In this document: in pieces, positions 34,487-42,863 of the stretch
How positions within the stretch are numbered: the first letter of the stretch is position 1
Layout: each line of letters starts with the position of its first letter
Source: Fluviicola sp.
Lineage (GTDB): Bacteria > Bacteroidota > Bacteroidia > Flavobacteriales_D > Crocinitomicaceae
NCBI GenBank assembly: GCA_029866325.1
Contig: JARWZO010000016.1
Location: 57,657 to 121,656 of the forward strand
Direction: 5' to 3'
DNA length: 64,000 bases
Translations under genes and position numbers: made by a program
Notes under the pieces: generated by a model
Databases searched by the model: none
Seen by the model: only the letters and a program-made list of their open reading frames with translations
What the model was told of the DNA's origin: nothing

Positions 34487-34515
34487 TATAACAAGTATTT
34501 GGCAAATCGTTGATA
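34487..34515. repeat. Hairpin after the frameshifted gene
   Basis: TATAAC ... ATTTG-G-CAAAT ... GTTGATA forms a stem-loop just beyond the stop at 34472. Its layout resembles a recombination-site hairpin, but matches to a defined consensus are weak. Confidence 0.3.
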
Positions 34516-34542
34516 CCAACCGATACCATACAAAATAACCCG

Positions 34543-34584
34543 TAAAACCTATGTTTCCTATGTGCCCTACTGTGGTTAATTTCC
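34543..34584. repeat. CATAG-type repeat, copy 1
   Basis: AAAACCTATGTTTCCTATGTG followed by CCCTACTGTGGTTAATTTCC closely matches 62023-62059. It lies upstream of the helicase promoter. Confidence 0.6.
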
Positions 34585-34634
34585 CATATTCCCATCTAAC
34601 CCCACACTTTGAGTTTCAAGCCAATTCCTTTCAT

Positions 34635-34642
34635 TACCTTTG
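34635..34642 (+). promoter_or_regulatory. -7 box of the DEAD-box helicase gene
   Basis: TACCTTTG matches TAnnTTTG exactly, 15 bases before the chosen ATG. The -33 element is not clear (TTTC at 34614-34617 is possible). Confidence 0.5.
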
Positions 34643-34656
34643 CCAAAATTTCCCGC

Positions 34657-35997
34657 ATGACATTTCACGATTTAAACATAAAGAAACCGCTCCTCAACGC
34701 GCTCGATGAATTGGGCTATACAACGCCCACGTCCATTCAGGCCAAAGGATTCTCCGTGATGATGTCGGGAAAAGACGTGATCGGGATAGCCCAAACCGGA
34801 ACCGGTAAAACCATGGCTTACCTCTTGCCGGCCCTGTGCCAATGGCAATTTTCCAAAGAACCACATCCGCAGATTTTGATTGTGGTGCCAACCCGCGAGT
34901 TGGTGGTGCAAGTGGTGCGCGAAGTGGAGAAACTAACGCCCAACATGAGCGTGGTTGCCGGCGGCGTGTACGGTGGAGCCAATATCAATACCCAAGCAGC
35001 CATGGTGTTGCAAGGATTGGATGTGTTGGTGGGAACTCCCGGTCGTTTGCTCGATTTGGCGCTGAAAGGCTCCTTGCAGTTAAAACACATCAAACGTCTG
35101 GTCATTGATGAAGTGGATGAAACCTTAGGCCTTGGTTTCCGTCCGCAATTGACGCGTTTGTTTGAATATTTACCGGCCAAACGTCAGAACTTAGTGTTCT
35201 CGGCCACGCTTTCGGAAGAAGTGGAAGCGTTTTTGGATGAGCATTTTAATCACCCGACCAAAGTAGAAGCTGCTTCTGCTGGAACGCCCTTGGAACAAAT
35301 CAGTCAGTTGGCATATCATTTGCCGAATTTCCATACCAAGGTAAATTTGCTGAAACATTTATTGGCTTCCGACAGCGGCATGAACAAAGTTTTGGCGTTC
35401 GTTTCCAGTAAAACCCTCGCCGATTTGTTGTTTGATGAGATGGAACCCGTTTTGGAACACGAAGTCGGGGTGATTCACTCCAACAAGTCACAAAATTTCC
35501 GTTTTAACTCCGTAAATCACTTCCAAAATGGCATTTACCGTTTGCTCATCGCTACCGATTTGATTGCGCGTGGTTTGGACATTACCGAAGTATCGCATGT
35601 GATCAATTTTGATATTCCGGAAGTCACCGAAAATTACATTCACCGCATCGGTAGAACGGGGCGTGCCGATCAAAAAGGACAATCCATTTCGTTTATCACA
35701 CCGGTTGATGAAGCGCGCGTTGCGGACATCGAAGCGTTTATGCAATTCAACATTCCGCTGGCTGAATTACCTGCCGAAGTGGAAATTTCGGATGTGCTAA
35801 TCGAGTATGAAAAACCGCGCGAAGTAATGCCGAATGTCTTGGTAAAACTCCCGAAACGCGAAGATGTTGGTCCGGCTTTCCACGAGAAAAAAGCGAAGAA
35901 CAAAAAAACCAACATTCGCAAAGATCACAAGGAAGAAATGATGAAAAAATACGGGAAACGCCAAACCCGCGGACAAAAAACAACGAAAAAACGTTGA
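34657..35997 (+). CDS. DEAD-box ATP-dependent RNA helicase
   Basis: 446 residues. Q motif region (FHDLNIKKPLLNALDELGYTTPTSIQ), motif I AQTGTGKT (about 46-53), PTRELV, motif II as DEVD (about 151-154) instead of DEAD, motif III SAT, and motif VI HRIGRTGRADQ. The DEVD variant is a known conservative form; the catalytic Asp-Glu pair is kept. A Lys/Arg-rich tail of about 45 residues follows, as in RhlE/CsdA-type helicases of Bacteroidota. It unwinds RNA duplexes, probably in ribosome assembly or cold response. ATG 34657 was chosen because it follows a perfect -7 box; an upstream start at 34609 would add 16 unlikely residues. Confidence 0.93.
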   Translation: MTFHDLNIKKPLLNALDELGYTTPTSIQAKGFSVMMSGKDVIGIAQTGTGKTMAYLLPALCQWQFSKEPHPQILIVVPTRELVVQVVREVEKLTPNMSVVAGGVYGGANINTQAAMVLQGLDVLVGTPGRLLDLALKGSLQLKHIKRLVIDEVDETLGLGFRPQLTRLFEYLPAKRQNLVFSATLSEEVEAFLDEHFNHPTKVEAASAGTPLEQISQLAYHLPNFHTKVNLLKHLLASDSGMNKVLAFVSSKTLADLLFDEMEPVLEHEVGVIHSNKSQNFRFNSVNHFQNGIYRLLIATDLIARGLDITEVSHVINFDIPEVTENYIHRIGRTGRADQKGQSISFITPVDEARVADIEAFMQFNIPLAELPAEVEISDVLIEYEKPREVMPNVLVKLPKREDVGPAFHEKKAKNKKTNIRKDHKEEMMKKYGKRQTRGQKTTKKR

Positions 35998-36000
35998 TAT

Positions 36001-36036
36001 GGTTGTCGTGGCGTGTCGCGACACGTCCCTACAACC
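36001..36036. repeat. Palindromic repeat with GTGTCGCGACAC core
   Basis: 36 bases, two 18-base arms without a loop, two mismatches. The core shares the GCG...CGC and CCCTAC layout of the palindrome at 2216-2279. It lies just after the helicase stop and before the convergent lipoprotein stop, so transcripts from both sides would read into it. Confidence 0.75.
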
Positions 36037-36643
36037 AAACCCGTTTTTCCCGGTTCCACGTACGCACGTTATCCAACATTTTATCCAAGGTCTGTGGGTA
36101 TTCGATTTCTTCCTTCTGCAACGGATAATTCTCCTCGTCGAAGGTATAATTGGTCTCATAATAGTATAAACTCGCGCCCGGATTGGAACTCACATGAATC
36201 CGATTGGCAGCGCCGTTTTCGTGAAATGAAACCACTTCAGTGAAAACAGTATAATCGCGGCGCACATCTTCGAAAGTAAACGTCACTTCGCCATTGATGG
36301 CATAACAGATCACTTCGCGCTGGTTGTTTTTCCAGGGCGTGATGCGCACGGCTACTTTTTGGGTTCCGGTGAAATAATGAACTGACCCTTTGTCGTTGTT
36401 TGTCAGAACAGGTTGCTCAACGGGAGTATCTACAATAGTTACCGGGTTTACGGCTGAATCGCTGATGTTGGACTTTGCTTCCGGTTCTCTGATTTCGGGC
36501 TGTAGCTCTTCGGTTTCCAGCCGTCGCCGAGCATCAGGTCCTTGCTGGGTTGTTTCCGGCAAACTGACCGCTTCACGATCAGACGGAGTTCCACATGATG
36601 TGAAAACAATCAAACCAACCAAACCGAAAAAGGCACGTTTCAT
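36029..36643 (-). CDS. Lipoprotein of unknown function
   Basis: 204 residues with lipobox TSC (Cys17) after a hydrophobic segment, then a low-complexity linker rich in Pro/Glu/Thr (about 25-90) and a folded C-terminal domain (about 95-204; YFTGTQKVAVRITPWKNNQR, YYYETNYTFDEENYPL). The ATG at 36643 was chosen because it begins the lipoprotein signal; an open frame reaches 36796 but would cross a palindromic repeat. The 3' end overlaps the palindrome at 36001-36036. No partner gene is apparent. Confidence 0.75.
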   Translation of the reverse strand: MKRAFFGLVGLIVFTSCGTPSDREAVSLPETTQQGPDARRRLETEELQPEIREPEAKSNISDSAVNPVTIVDTPVEQPVLTNNDKGSVHYFTGTQKVAVRITPWKNNQREVICYAINGEVTFTFEDVRRDYTVFTEVVSFHENGAANRIHVSSNPGASLYYYETNYTFDEENYPLQKEEIEYPQTLDKMLDNVRTWNREKRVWL

Positions 36644-36750
36644 ATCCGTTTTTTCGGGGAATAAATCAATTATCGCGCCATGTTGCACGGGAAATTCAAA
36701 AAAACGTGATGTTGGTGATGTTGTCATTGACGATATTATCGTCAAATATA

Positions 36751-36788
36751 TTGTGTAGTAGCGCGGGATGCGTCCCGCGCCTACACAA
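36751..36788. repeat. Palindromic repeat with GCGCGGGA arms
   Basis: TTGTGTAG-(TA)-GCGCGGGATG pairs with CGTCCCGCGCCTACACAA: 18 base pairs with a two-base bulge. It is the third palindrome of the GTAG...CTAC layout in the window and ends next to the stop of the peptidase gene (36789). Confidence 0.75.
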
Positions 36789-39593
36789 TCATTCAACCGT
36801 TTCTAACCCGAATTTCTCGCCTTTGTCCACCGCCGGAATACCTTCTTTCAACCAAACCGGCATCGGTGCTCCCAACAGGTAATAATCGAAATACTGACGC
36901 ATACGAATGCTCAAATCAATGCGGTTGGCATTGCGCATCACGTTGTGATCTTCTCCGTTGTAATTCAGTAACCAAACCGGTTTTTGCAAACGGCGCAGAC
37001 CCATGTATAATTCAATTCCCTGATACCATGGAACGGCTCCGTCCATATCGTTGTGCATGATCAATAAAGGCGTTTTTACTTTCGGCAAGTGAAACAACGG
37101 GCTGTTTTCCATGTACAACTCGGGTGCTTCCCAAATGGTTTTCCCGATGCGACTTTGTTGGTGTTCGTACTGAAACTGACGACTCAAACCGCTTCCCCAA
37201 CGAATTCCGCCGTAAGCCGAAAACATATTGCTCACCGCCGCTCCGGCCATTGCTGCTGCATAACGGTCGGTCATGGTAATCAGTTGAGCAGTTTGGTAAC
37301 CACCCCAGCTTTGACCTTGCAAGCCCAATCGTTTTGGGTCGATGTTGGAATATTTCCGCAATACGGCATCGGTTCCACTCATGATACAATCATACGCTCC
37401 GTTGCCTGGATGACCTGTTTTGTAACGAATGTCCGGAATAAACACCACATAGCCCGCAGAGGCATATTCTGTCGGGAAGATGATCGATGCTGTTGGTTTC
37501 GGTGCGTAGTGATTGTGAATTTCGTCGGAATACAATTCGTAGAAATACACCAACAACGGGTATTCTTTGTTGACATCAAAATTCTCCGGTTTATAGATCA
37601 ATCCTTGTAGTTCAAGACCATCGTAACTTGTCCAGTTGATCAATTCCACTGTCGACCAATTATATTCCGATTGTTGCGGATTTGTCAACGAAATTTGTTT
37701 TTCAGGCGCGCCCGCTTTCATGGAAATATACGCATCCGGATAGTCGGCATTCGAATGGCGTTGAAACAAAATTGTTTGTGCGTTTTTGGCGCGTTTCAGT
37801 CCAACATAATTGTGATTGGAACCCGCAATCAAGGTATAACTCAGGTTTGGAAACGAACCCGAAACACGGTAGATGTTCGTTGCTTTAGTTTGCTGATTAA
37901 ACTGCGTGAGGCATAAATTATCGGGATAATACAACGATGAATCGGATACGAAATTCGAAAGCGTGTAACGGTAATTGGTATCGCCTTCGCGCTCACGCAA
38001 ACGTTGGGTTACAGACGTCAATCGGGTTGATTTGTAATCGTAGTACCAAATATCGTGTTCGGATTGTACCAAAACACCCGACTCGTTTCCGGTCCAACCC
38101 ACAATTCCGATTGGCGTTGGAATGGTTGGATTTCCGTTTAAATCTTCCCACCAATTGGTTTTTACAGAACACGTGAGACAGCTTTCAACTTCTACGTCCA
38201 CATCCATTGAATACCAATGGCGGTTCATTTCGTTGTAATACACAAAATACCTTCCTGATGGCGAAAGTGACGCATCAAACACTGTTTCATCGCGCAAGGG
38301 CAATATATTTCCGTTACTCAAATCAATGCGGTAATAATTGGCCGGAAGCGGCACGCGCCAGTTTTCAGCTTCGTGTTTCTCATCATTGATCGCCAATGCA
38401 AATCGATTGGTTGCTCTGGACGGAAATTGCAAATCGAGTGAATCGCGACCAATCTGCACCGTTTTTTTATCGGAAAGTGTGTAGATATAAGCATTATAAT
38501 CATTCTCATCGCGTTTCAATTCAGACAATTGTTGCGGTTGAATGCGGTCATCCTGCCAATGCCACACGTCGATTTTCACCTTTTCTGCTTCGGTAAGCGT
38601 GTCTTTAAAATCTTTTTTAGGGGCATTCCATACACCAAATTGAATGTACGATTCATCTGGTGAAATCTTTGGTTTGGCGTGATTGGAAAGCGTGCGATTG
38701 GTTTCGAAACGTTGTGAAGTATCGGCAAAAACCGTCCAGTTATCAGATGTGCAATCAAACACAAATCCAGACCATCGTTTTTCTTCGGTGGTATCAGTGG
38801 TGTACAAACCAACAAGGTATTTGTTACTGGTTCCAAAATTCACTTGATTCAATTCCGTATACCGGTTCGGTGTTTTCCATGTTTTTTTATCGGAAGTTGA
38901 AAGCACATTCAATCGCACGGAATCTTTCTTGAATTTCTGTTGTTCCGAATAGGAAACATAAGCTCCGTTTTTAGAGATGTCAAACTGTGTGACATTGCGG
39001 TAATACGTTGTTTTGCTAGCTGGATTCCAGACACCCAATACTTTTCCGTCGGTTTTTAGCGGTCCGTTTTTCTTGGTGAGTTTGGCTTCTTTTTTCAGTT
39101 CTTTTTTCGACAAATAACCCTTTGGCAACTCGTTGGATGTTGAAAGATAAGCCAGCCAATCGCTTTCGGCACTCACTTTAAACTCTTTCACTTTGGCGAT
39201 TTTCACCAATGAATCTTTGGCACACAACCAGATTCCAAGTGAATCTTTCGGCAATTTTTCTTTCGGTGTTTTATTGAGTTCACACTTTCTGAGTGTATCA
39301 AAAGTCGGGGTGATTTTAAACGCCAAAAAACTAGATGTGCCAGAAAATTGGGGTTCTACACCTCTAGCAACCGAATCTTTTTTACCTGTTTCGTTGTTGA
39401 TGATGAACAAAAATCCATCGCCACGATGCGGTTTTATGGTGTAAACACTGTATTTCCCATCGGGTGATAAAAGTAGATCGCCGATCTTTTTCCAATCGTT
39501 GTAGATACTCGGATCGATGGTTTTCTTTTGCGCGAAGGCAGAGAAAGAAGTGAAAAATAAGCTCAGGAGTAGAATTGCTTGTCCGTATTTCAT
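36789..39593 (-). CDS. Prolyl-oligopeptidase-family (S9) serine peptidase, exported
   Basis: 934 residues. Signal peptide (to about 21, SAFAQ), a long beta-propeller N-terminal region (about 30-640), and a C-terminal alpha/beta-hydrolase domain. The Ser nucleophile is in LQGQSWGGYQTAQ (near 759), Asp in HNDMDGAVPW (near 848), His in NGEDHNVMR (near 881). This matches S9 peptidases such as dipeptidyl- or acylaminoacyl-peptidases. Role: cleaving short peptides in the periplasm or at the cell surface, for peptide nutrition. No sorting domain is present. The gene is transcribed alone from the minus strand. Confidence 0.9.
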   Translation of the reverse strand: MKYGQAILLLSLFFTSFSAFAQKKTIDPSIYNDWKKIGDLLLSPDGKYSVYTIKPHRGDGFLFIINNETGKKDSVARGVEPQFSGTSSFLAFKITPTFDTLRKCELNKTPKEKLPKDSLGIWLCAKDSLVKIAKVKEFKVSAESDWLAYLSTSNELPKGYLSKKELKKEAKLTKKNGPLKTDGKVLGVWNPASKTTYYRNVTQFDISKNGAYVSYSEQQKFKKDSVRLNVLSTSDKKTWKTPNRYTELNQVNFGTSNKYLVGLYTTDTTEEKRWSGFVFDCTSDNWTVFADTSQRFETNRTLSNHAKPKISPDESYIQFGVWNAPKKDFKDTLTEAEKVKIDVWHWQDDRIQPQQLSELKRDENDYNAYIYTLSDKKTVQIGRDSLDLQFPSRATNRFALAINDEKHEAENWRVPLPANYYRIDLSNGNILPLRDETVFDASLSPSGRYFVYYNEMNRHWYSMDVDVEVESCLTCSVKTNWWEDLNGNPTIPTPIGIVGWTGNESGVLVQSEHDIWYYDYKSTRLTSVTQRLREREGDTNYRYTLSNFVSDSSLYYPDNLCLTQFNQQTKATNIYRVSGSFPNLSYTLIAGSNHNYVGLKRAKNAQTILFQRHSNADYPDAYISMKAGAPEKQISLTNPQQSEYNWSTVELINWTSYDGLELQGLIYKPENFDVNKEYPLLVYFYELYSDEIHNHYAPKPTASIIFPTEYASAGYVVFIPDIRYKTGHPGNGAYDCIMSGTDAVLRKYSNIDPKRLGLQGQSWGGYQTAQLITMTDRYAAAMAGAAVSNMFSAYGGIRWGSGLSRQFQYEHQQSRIGKTIWEAPELYMENSPLFHLPKVKTPLLIMHNDMDGAVPWYQGIELYMGLRRLQKPVWLLNYNGEDHNVMRNANRIDLSIRMRQYFDYYLLGAPMPVWLKEGIPAVDKGEKFGLETVE

Positions 39594-39749
39594 CGCTATT
39601 GAAAATGAATCTTGTAAGGTCGTAAATATAAATACTTAATTCGGTGGAGTATAGTCCATTTTTATAGTTAATGCGTTTTTTAAGTTGGAGTGTTATTGAA
39701 GTGTTGCTACGGTTCACAAGTAAAATCCCTAAATTCGAAGCAGAAACTT

Positions 39750-39839
39750 AGACTAAAAGACTTTAGACAGAAGTCAATAGAGTTGAGACAAGGTCCTGTC
39801 TATTGTCACCTGTGTTTTAGTCTCAAGTCTTTTTAGTCT
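39750..39839. repeat. Inverted repeat of the GACTAAAAGAC type, second copy
   Basis: Left arm AGACTAAAAGACTTTAGAC (39750-39768) and right arm TCTCAAGTCTTTTTAGTCT (39821-39839) resemble the element at 12628-12736. It lies immediately upstream of the hexosaminidase gene and takes its place in the promoter region. Confidence 0.7.
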
Positions 39840-39848
39840 TATAATAGC

Positions 39849-42071
39849 ATGAAATTAACTCGGTACTTTTTTCTCTTAATTGCATTAATAGTTGCGAATA
39901 ATCTCAAAGCCCAAAGACAATGGGTCATTTTTCCGCAGCCAAATGAGATCATAACAAACGAACAATCCTACGAACTAAATGGCAAAATTCGTTGCGTTCC
40001 TAACGAAGAAGAGAAACTAGCAATCGCAGTAATGCAGCCGCAATTTACCTTATTTCATGAGTTGACGTTTAAGGAAGTTACTGCCGATTCTGTGCAAGAT
40101 TTGCGCTTCTATTATCAACCACGGCTCCAAAAAGAGAACTACCAGCTCGAAATTACAGCTAGAGGAATTACCATCAAATACGGTGATCGTAACGGATTGA
40201 TTTACGCATTGCAAACGTTGGATCAGTTGATGGATGATCAGTCAAAAGTGGTTGAAATGAACGGTTTACAAATCATCGATTACCCCCGATTTGCATACCG
40301 CGGCGTTCACCTGGATTGTAGTCGCCATTTTTTTACAATTCCTGAAATCAAAGCGTTTTTGGATCAACTGTCAGCGCTCAAATTCAATACCTTTCATTGG
40401 CATTTGACCGATGATCAAGGCTGGCGATTGGAAATCAAACAATACCCCAAACTCACTGAAATTGGTGCGTGGCGCGATAGCACGGTAATCGGTCATTATA
40501 GCCGAAGTCCGCGTGAATATGATCATATTCGTTACGGTGGATTTTATACGCAAGACGAGGCTCGCGAGATTGTGCGTTATGCCGCCGAAAGAGGAATTAC
40601 AGTAATGCCGGAAATTGAGCTTCCCGGTCATGCACGCGCCGCTTTGGCTGCTTATCCTGAAATGGGTTGTACCGGCGAGCAATTGCCCGTAGAAGGACTT
40701 TGGGGAGTTTTCGACGATGTATTTTGTACGCAACCCGAAACCATTCAGTTTTTGAAAGACATTTTAGCCGAAGTCATTGCCATTTTTCCTTCCGAAACCA
40801 TTCATGTGGGTGGCGATGAATGCCCGAAAACACGTTGGGATGTGTGTCCGAAATGCCAAAAAGTGCGCACAGAACAAGGCTTGCACGATAGCCACGAATT
40901 GCAAAGTTATGTCATACGCGAAATGGAAGCTTTCCTGAATGACAACGGACGAAAACTGATGGGTTGGGACGAAATTCTGGAAGGCGGTTTGGCTGAAAAC
41001 GCGCAAGTAATGTCATGGCGTGGTACCGAGGGTGGAATTGCTGCTGCAAAAATGCATCATCCGGTGGTGATGACTCCCGGTTCTCACTGTTATTTCGATC
41101 ATTATCAAAGTACCAATCCCAGCGAACCACTCGCAATCGGAGGATACACGCCGCTTGAGAAAGTATATGCTTTCGAACCGATTCCTGAAGGATTAAAAGT
41201 GGATGAACAAACCTATATTTTGGGTGCGCAAGCCAATATCTGGACCGAATACCTACCGGATATGAAAAGCGTTCAGTACAATACTTTTCCGCGATTGGTA
41301 GCCATGTCGCAGGTACTTTGGACGGTTGATAAACCACAGTACAGTTCATTTATAAGTCGAATGGCGATTGATTACCTTCCGCGGTTATATGAACAGGAAA
41401 TTACCTATTCTACTGCCTTTCTTGATCCTACTATTACCCTCAATCCTACAGAATCGGGCTTGAATTATTCCTTTCAAAGCAATGTAGGGTCAATTTGGGT
41501 CAACGGAAACTCGGAAAACACGCTCAAACTCAACCGAACACCTGCCCCACAATTTATTACTGCATTCGTGGAAAGTGATTACCGCGATGAAATTAGCCGT
41601 GAATTGAACTTTGAGTTCGTCACCCATCCCTTGATTGGTAAACCCGTTCATTTCATCACTCCACCAAGCAAAAGCTACAATCACCACGACAGTTTGGGAT
41701 TGACAGACGGCGTTCAGGGAACAACTCCGTGGAAAGGTAGTCAATGGCTCGGATTCTCCTATGATACCATTCAATTTTCCATTGATTTGGGTGAGATAAC
41801 CGTATTCAATCACTTTCAAGCCGGATTTTTAGAAGATCAGGGTTCTTGGATTTATTATCCGAAGACACTTATCATCGAAACCAGCACTGACGGAAAAAAA
41901 TTCAAGCAACACAAAGCGTATGACATCAATAAAAAGGTGGTGAACTGGGAAAAGAAATGCAAAGCGAAAGTTGTTCGTTTCACCGTGATCAATGTTTCGA
42001 AAATACCACAGGGCAAACCCGGCGCGGGAAATACACCCTGGACGTTTATTGATGAAATAATGATCTACTAG
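39849..42071 (+). CDS. Beta-N-acetylhexosaminidase (GH20), exported
   Basis: 740 residues. Signal peptide (to about 22, NNLKAQ), a GH20b-type N-terminal domain (about 25-135), the GH20 catalytic barrel with RGVHLDCSRHFF and the catalytic Asp-Glu pair in IHVGGDECPKTRW (near 319-326), and a C-terminal beta-sandwich (about 600-740; LGEITVFNHFQAGFLEDQGSWIYYPK) resembling an F5/8-type carbohydrate-binding domain. It removes terminal N-acetylglucosamine or N-acetylgalactosamine from chitin fragments, glycoproteins or cell-wall material in the periplasm. cutC follows after 7 bases. Confidence 0.94.
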   Translation: MKLTRYFFLLIALIVANNLKAQRQWVIFPQPNEIITNEQSYELNGKIRCVPNEEEKLAIAVMQPQFTLFHELTFKEVTADSVQDLRFYYQPRLQKENYQLEITARGITIKYGDRNGLIYALQTLDQLMDDQSKVVEMNGLQIIDYPRFAYRGVHLDCSRHFFTIPEIKAFLDQLSALKFNTFHWHLTDDQGWRLEIKQYPKLTEIGAWRDSTVIGHYSRSPREYDHIRYGGFYTQDEAREIVRYAAERGITVMPEIELPGHARAALAAYPEMGCTGEQLPVEGLWGVFDDVFCTQPETIQFLKDILAEVIAIFPSETIHVGGDECPKTRWDVCPKCQKVRTEQGLHDSHELQSYVIREMEAFLNDNGRKLMGWDEILEGGLAENAQVMSWRGTEGGIAAAKMHHPVVMTPGSHCYFDHYQSTNPSEPLAIGGYTPLEKVYAFEPIPEGLKVDEQTYILGAQANIWTEYLPDMKSVQYNTFPRLVAMSQVLWTVDKPQYSSFISRMAIDYLPRLYEQEITYSTAFLDPTITLNPTESGLNYSFQSNVGSIWVNGNSENTLKLNRTPAPQFITAFVESDYRDEISRELNFEFVTHPLIGKPVHFITPPSKSYNHHDSLGLTDGVQGTTPWKGSQWLGFSYDTIQFSIDLGEITVFNHFQAGFLEDQGSWIYYPKTLIIETSTDGKKFKQHKAYDINKKVVNWEKKCKAKVVRFTVINVSKIPQGKPGAGNTPWTFIDEIMIY

Positions 42072-42078
42072 TATAATC

Positions 42079-42777
42079 ATGGAAATAGAATTGTGTGTCG
42101 CTTCGCTGGAAGCAGCCCGTTTGGCAAGTACGCTTCCCATTCAGCGAATTGAAACCTGCGTGGCGCTAGAGCAAGGCGGGTTGACACCCACAACCGGAAT
42201 GGTTTCTTGGATTCATAATACCTTTCATGAACTGGAACAACATGTCTTGATTCGTCAACGAGCAGGTGGTTTTCATTATTCGTACGATGAAATTGTGGTC
42301 ATGCGCAATGACATTCTTGAATTTCAGCGTTTGGGTATCAAAGGAGTAGTGATTGGAGCATTAACAGCCGACAAAAAGCTCGACAAAGATGCCTTAGGAG
42401 CTTTGCAACGTGCTGCCGGAAGCATGGATTTGACGTTCCACCGTGCTTTTGATGAAGTCGGTGATTGGAAAACCACCATGGATCAACTCATCAACATGGG
42501 TTTCAAGCGCATTCTCACCAGCGGTCAAGCAACTTCTGTCAACGAAGGATTAGCCACTTTGGAAGAAATGGTAGGTTATTCCAACGGACGGATTGAAATC
42601 ATGGCAGGAGGTGGTGTGCGTGCAAACAACATTCGATCCGTGAAAGAAACCGGCGTTTCCGCCATCCATTTTTCGGGAACCAGCTCACAGTCCATTGATC
42701 CTGAAAGTCGTTTTTCAACGGTGATCAGCAAAGTGGATGAACAATTGATCCGGGAAATGCTTGCAGTGGTTATCTAA
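42079..42777 (+). CDS. cutC: CutC family protein
   Basis: 232 residues, the normal CutC size. Family features: N-terminal MEIELCVASLEAARLA, QGGLTPTTGMV, the TFHRAFDEVGDWKT segment, and RILTSGQATSV. The fold is a TIM barrel; long called a copper-homeostasis protein, its biochemical role remains unclear. It is 7 bases after the hexosaminidase gene, so the two are cotranscribed; the pairing with a glycosidase may fit a sugar-related function better than copper, but that is inference. Confidence 0.93.
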   Translation: MEIELCVASLEAARLASTLPIQRIETCVALEQGGLTPTTGMVSWIHNTFHELEQHVLIRQRAGGFHYSYDEIVVMRNDILEFQRLGIKGVVIGALTADKKLDKDALGALQRAAGSMDLTFHRAFDEVGDWKTTMDQLINMGFKRILTSGQATSVNEGLATLEEMVGYSNGRIEIMAGGGVRANNIRSVKETGVSAIHFSGTSSQSIDPESRFSTVISKVDEQLIREMLAVVI

Positions 42778-42811
42778 CATGAGCCTCTCTCTTAGAGCAC
42801 TTTAAGGTCAC

Positions 42812-42841
42812 AAAAAAGGCCCGCGACGAATCACGAGCCTT
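42812..42841 (-). terminator. Terminator of the large metalloprotease gene
   Basis: On the minus strand AAGGCTCGTG / CGCGGGCCTT stem with a short loop and a run of six T residues, 23 bases after the stop at 42864. It may also act on the convergent cutC transcript. Confidence 0.8.
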
Positions 42842-42863
42842 GATTTTATCTTAACCTAGTCGG

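Noticed and set aside
35107..35118. DEVD in place of DEAD as a damaged helicase motif
   Set aside because: DEVD keeps the catalytic Asp-Glu pair and is a known natural variant.
36644..36796. 51-codon N-terminal extension of the lipoprotein at 36029-36643
   Set aside because: It crosses the palindrome at 36751-36788 and would bury the lipoprotein signal peptide.
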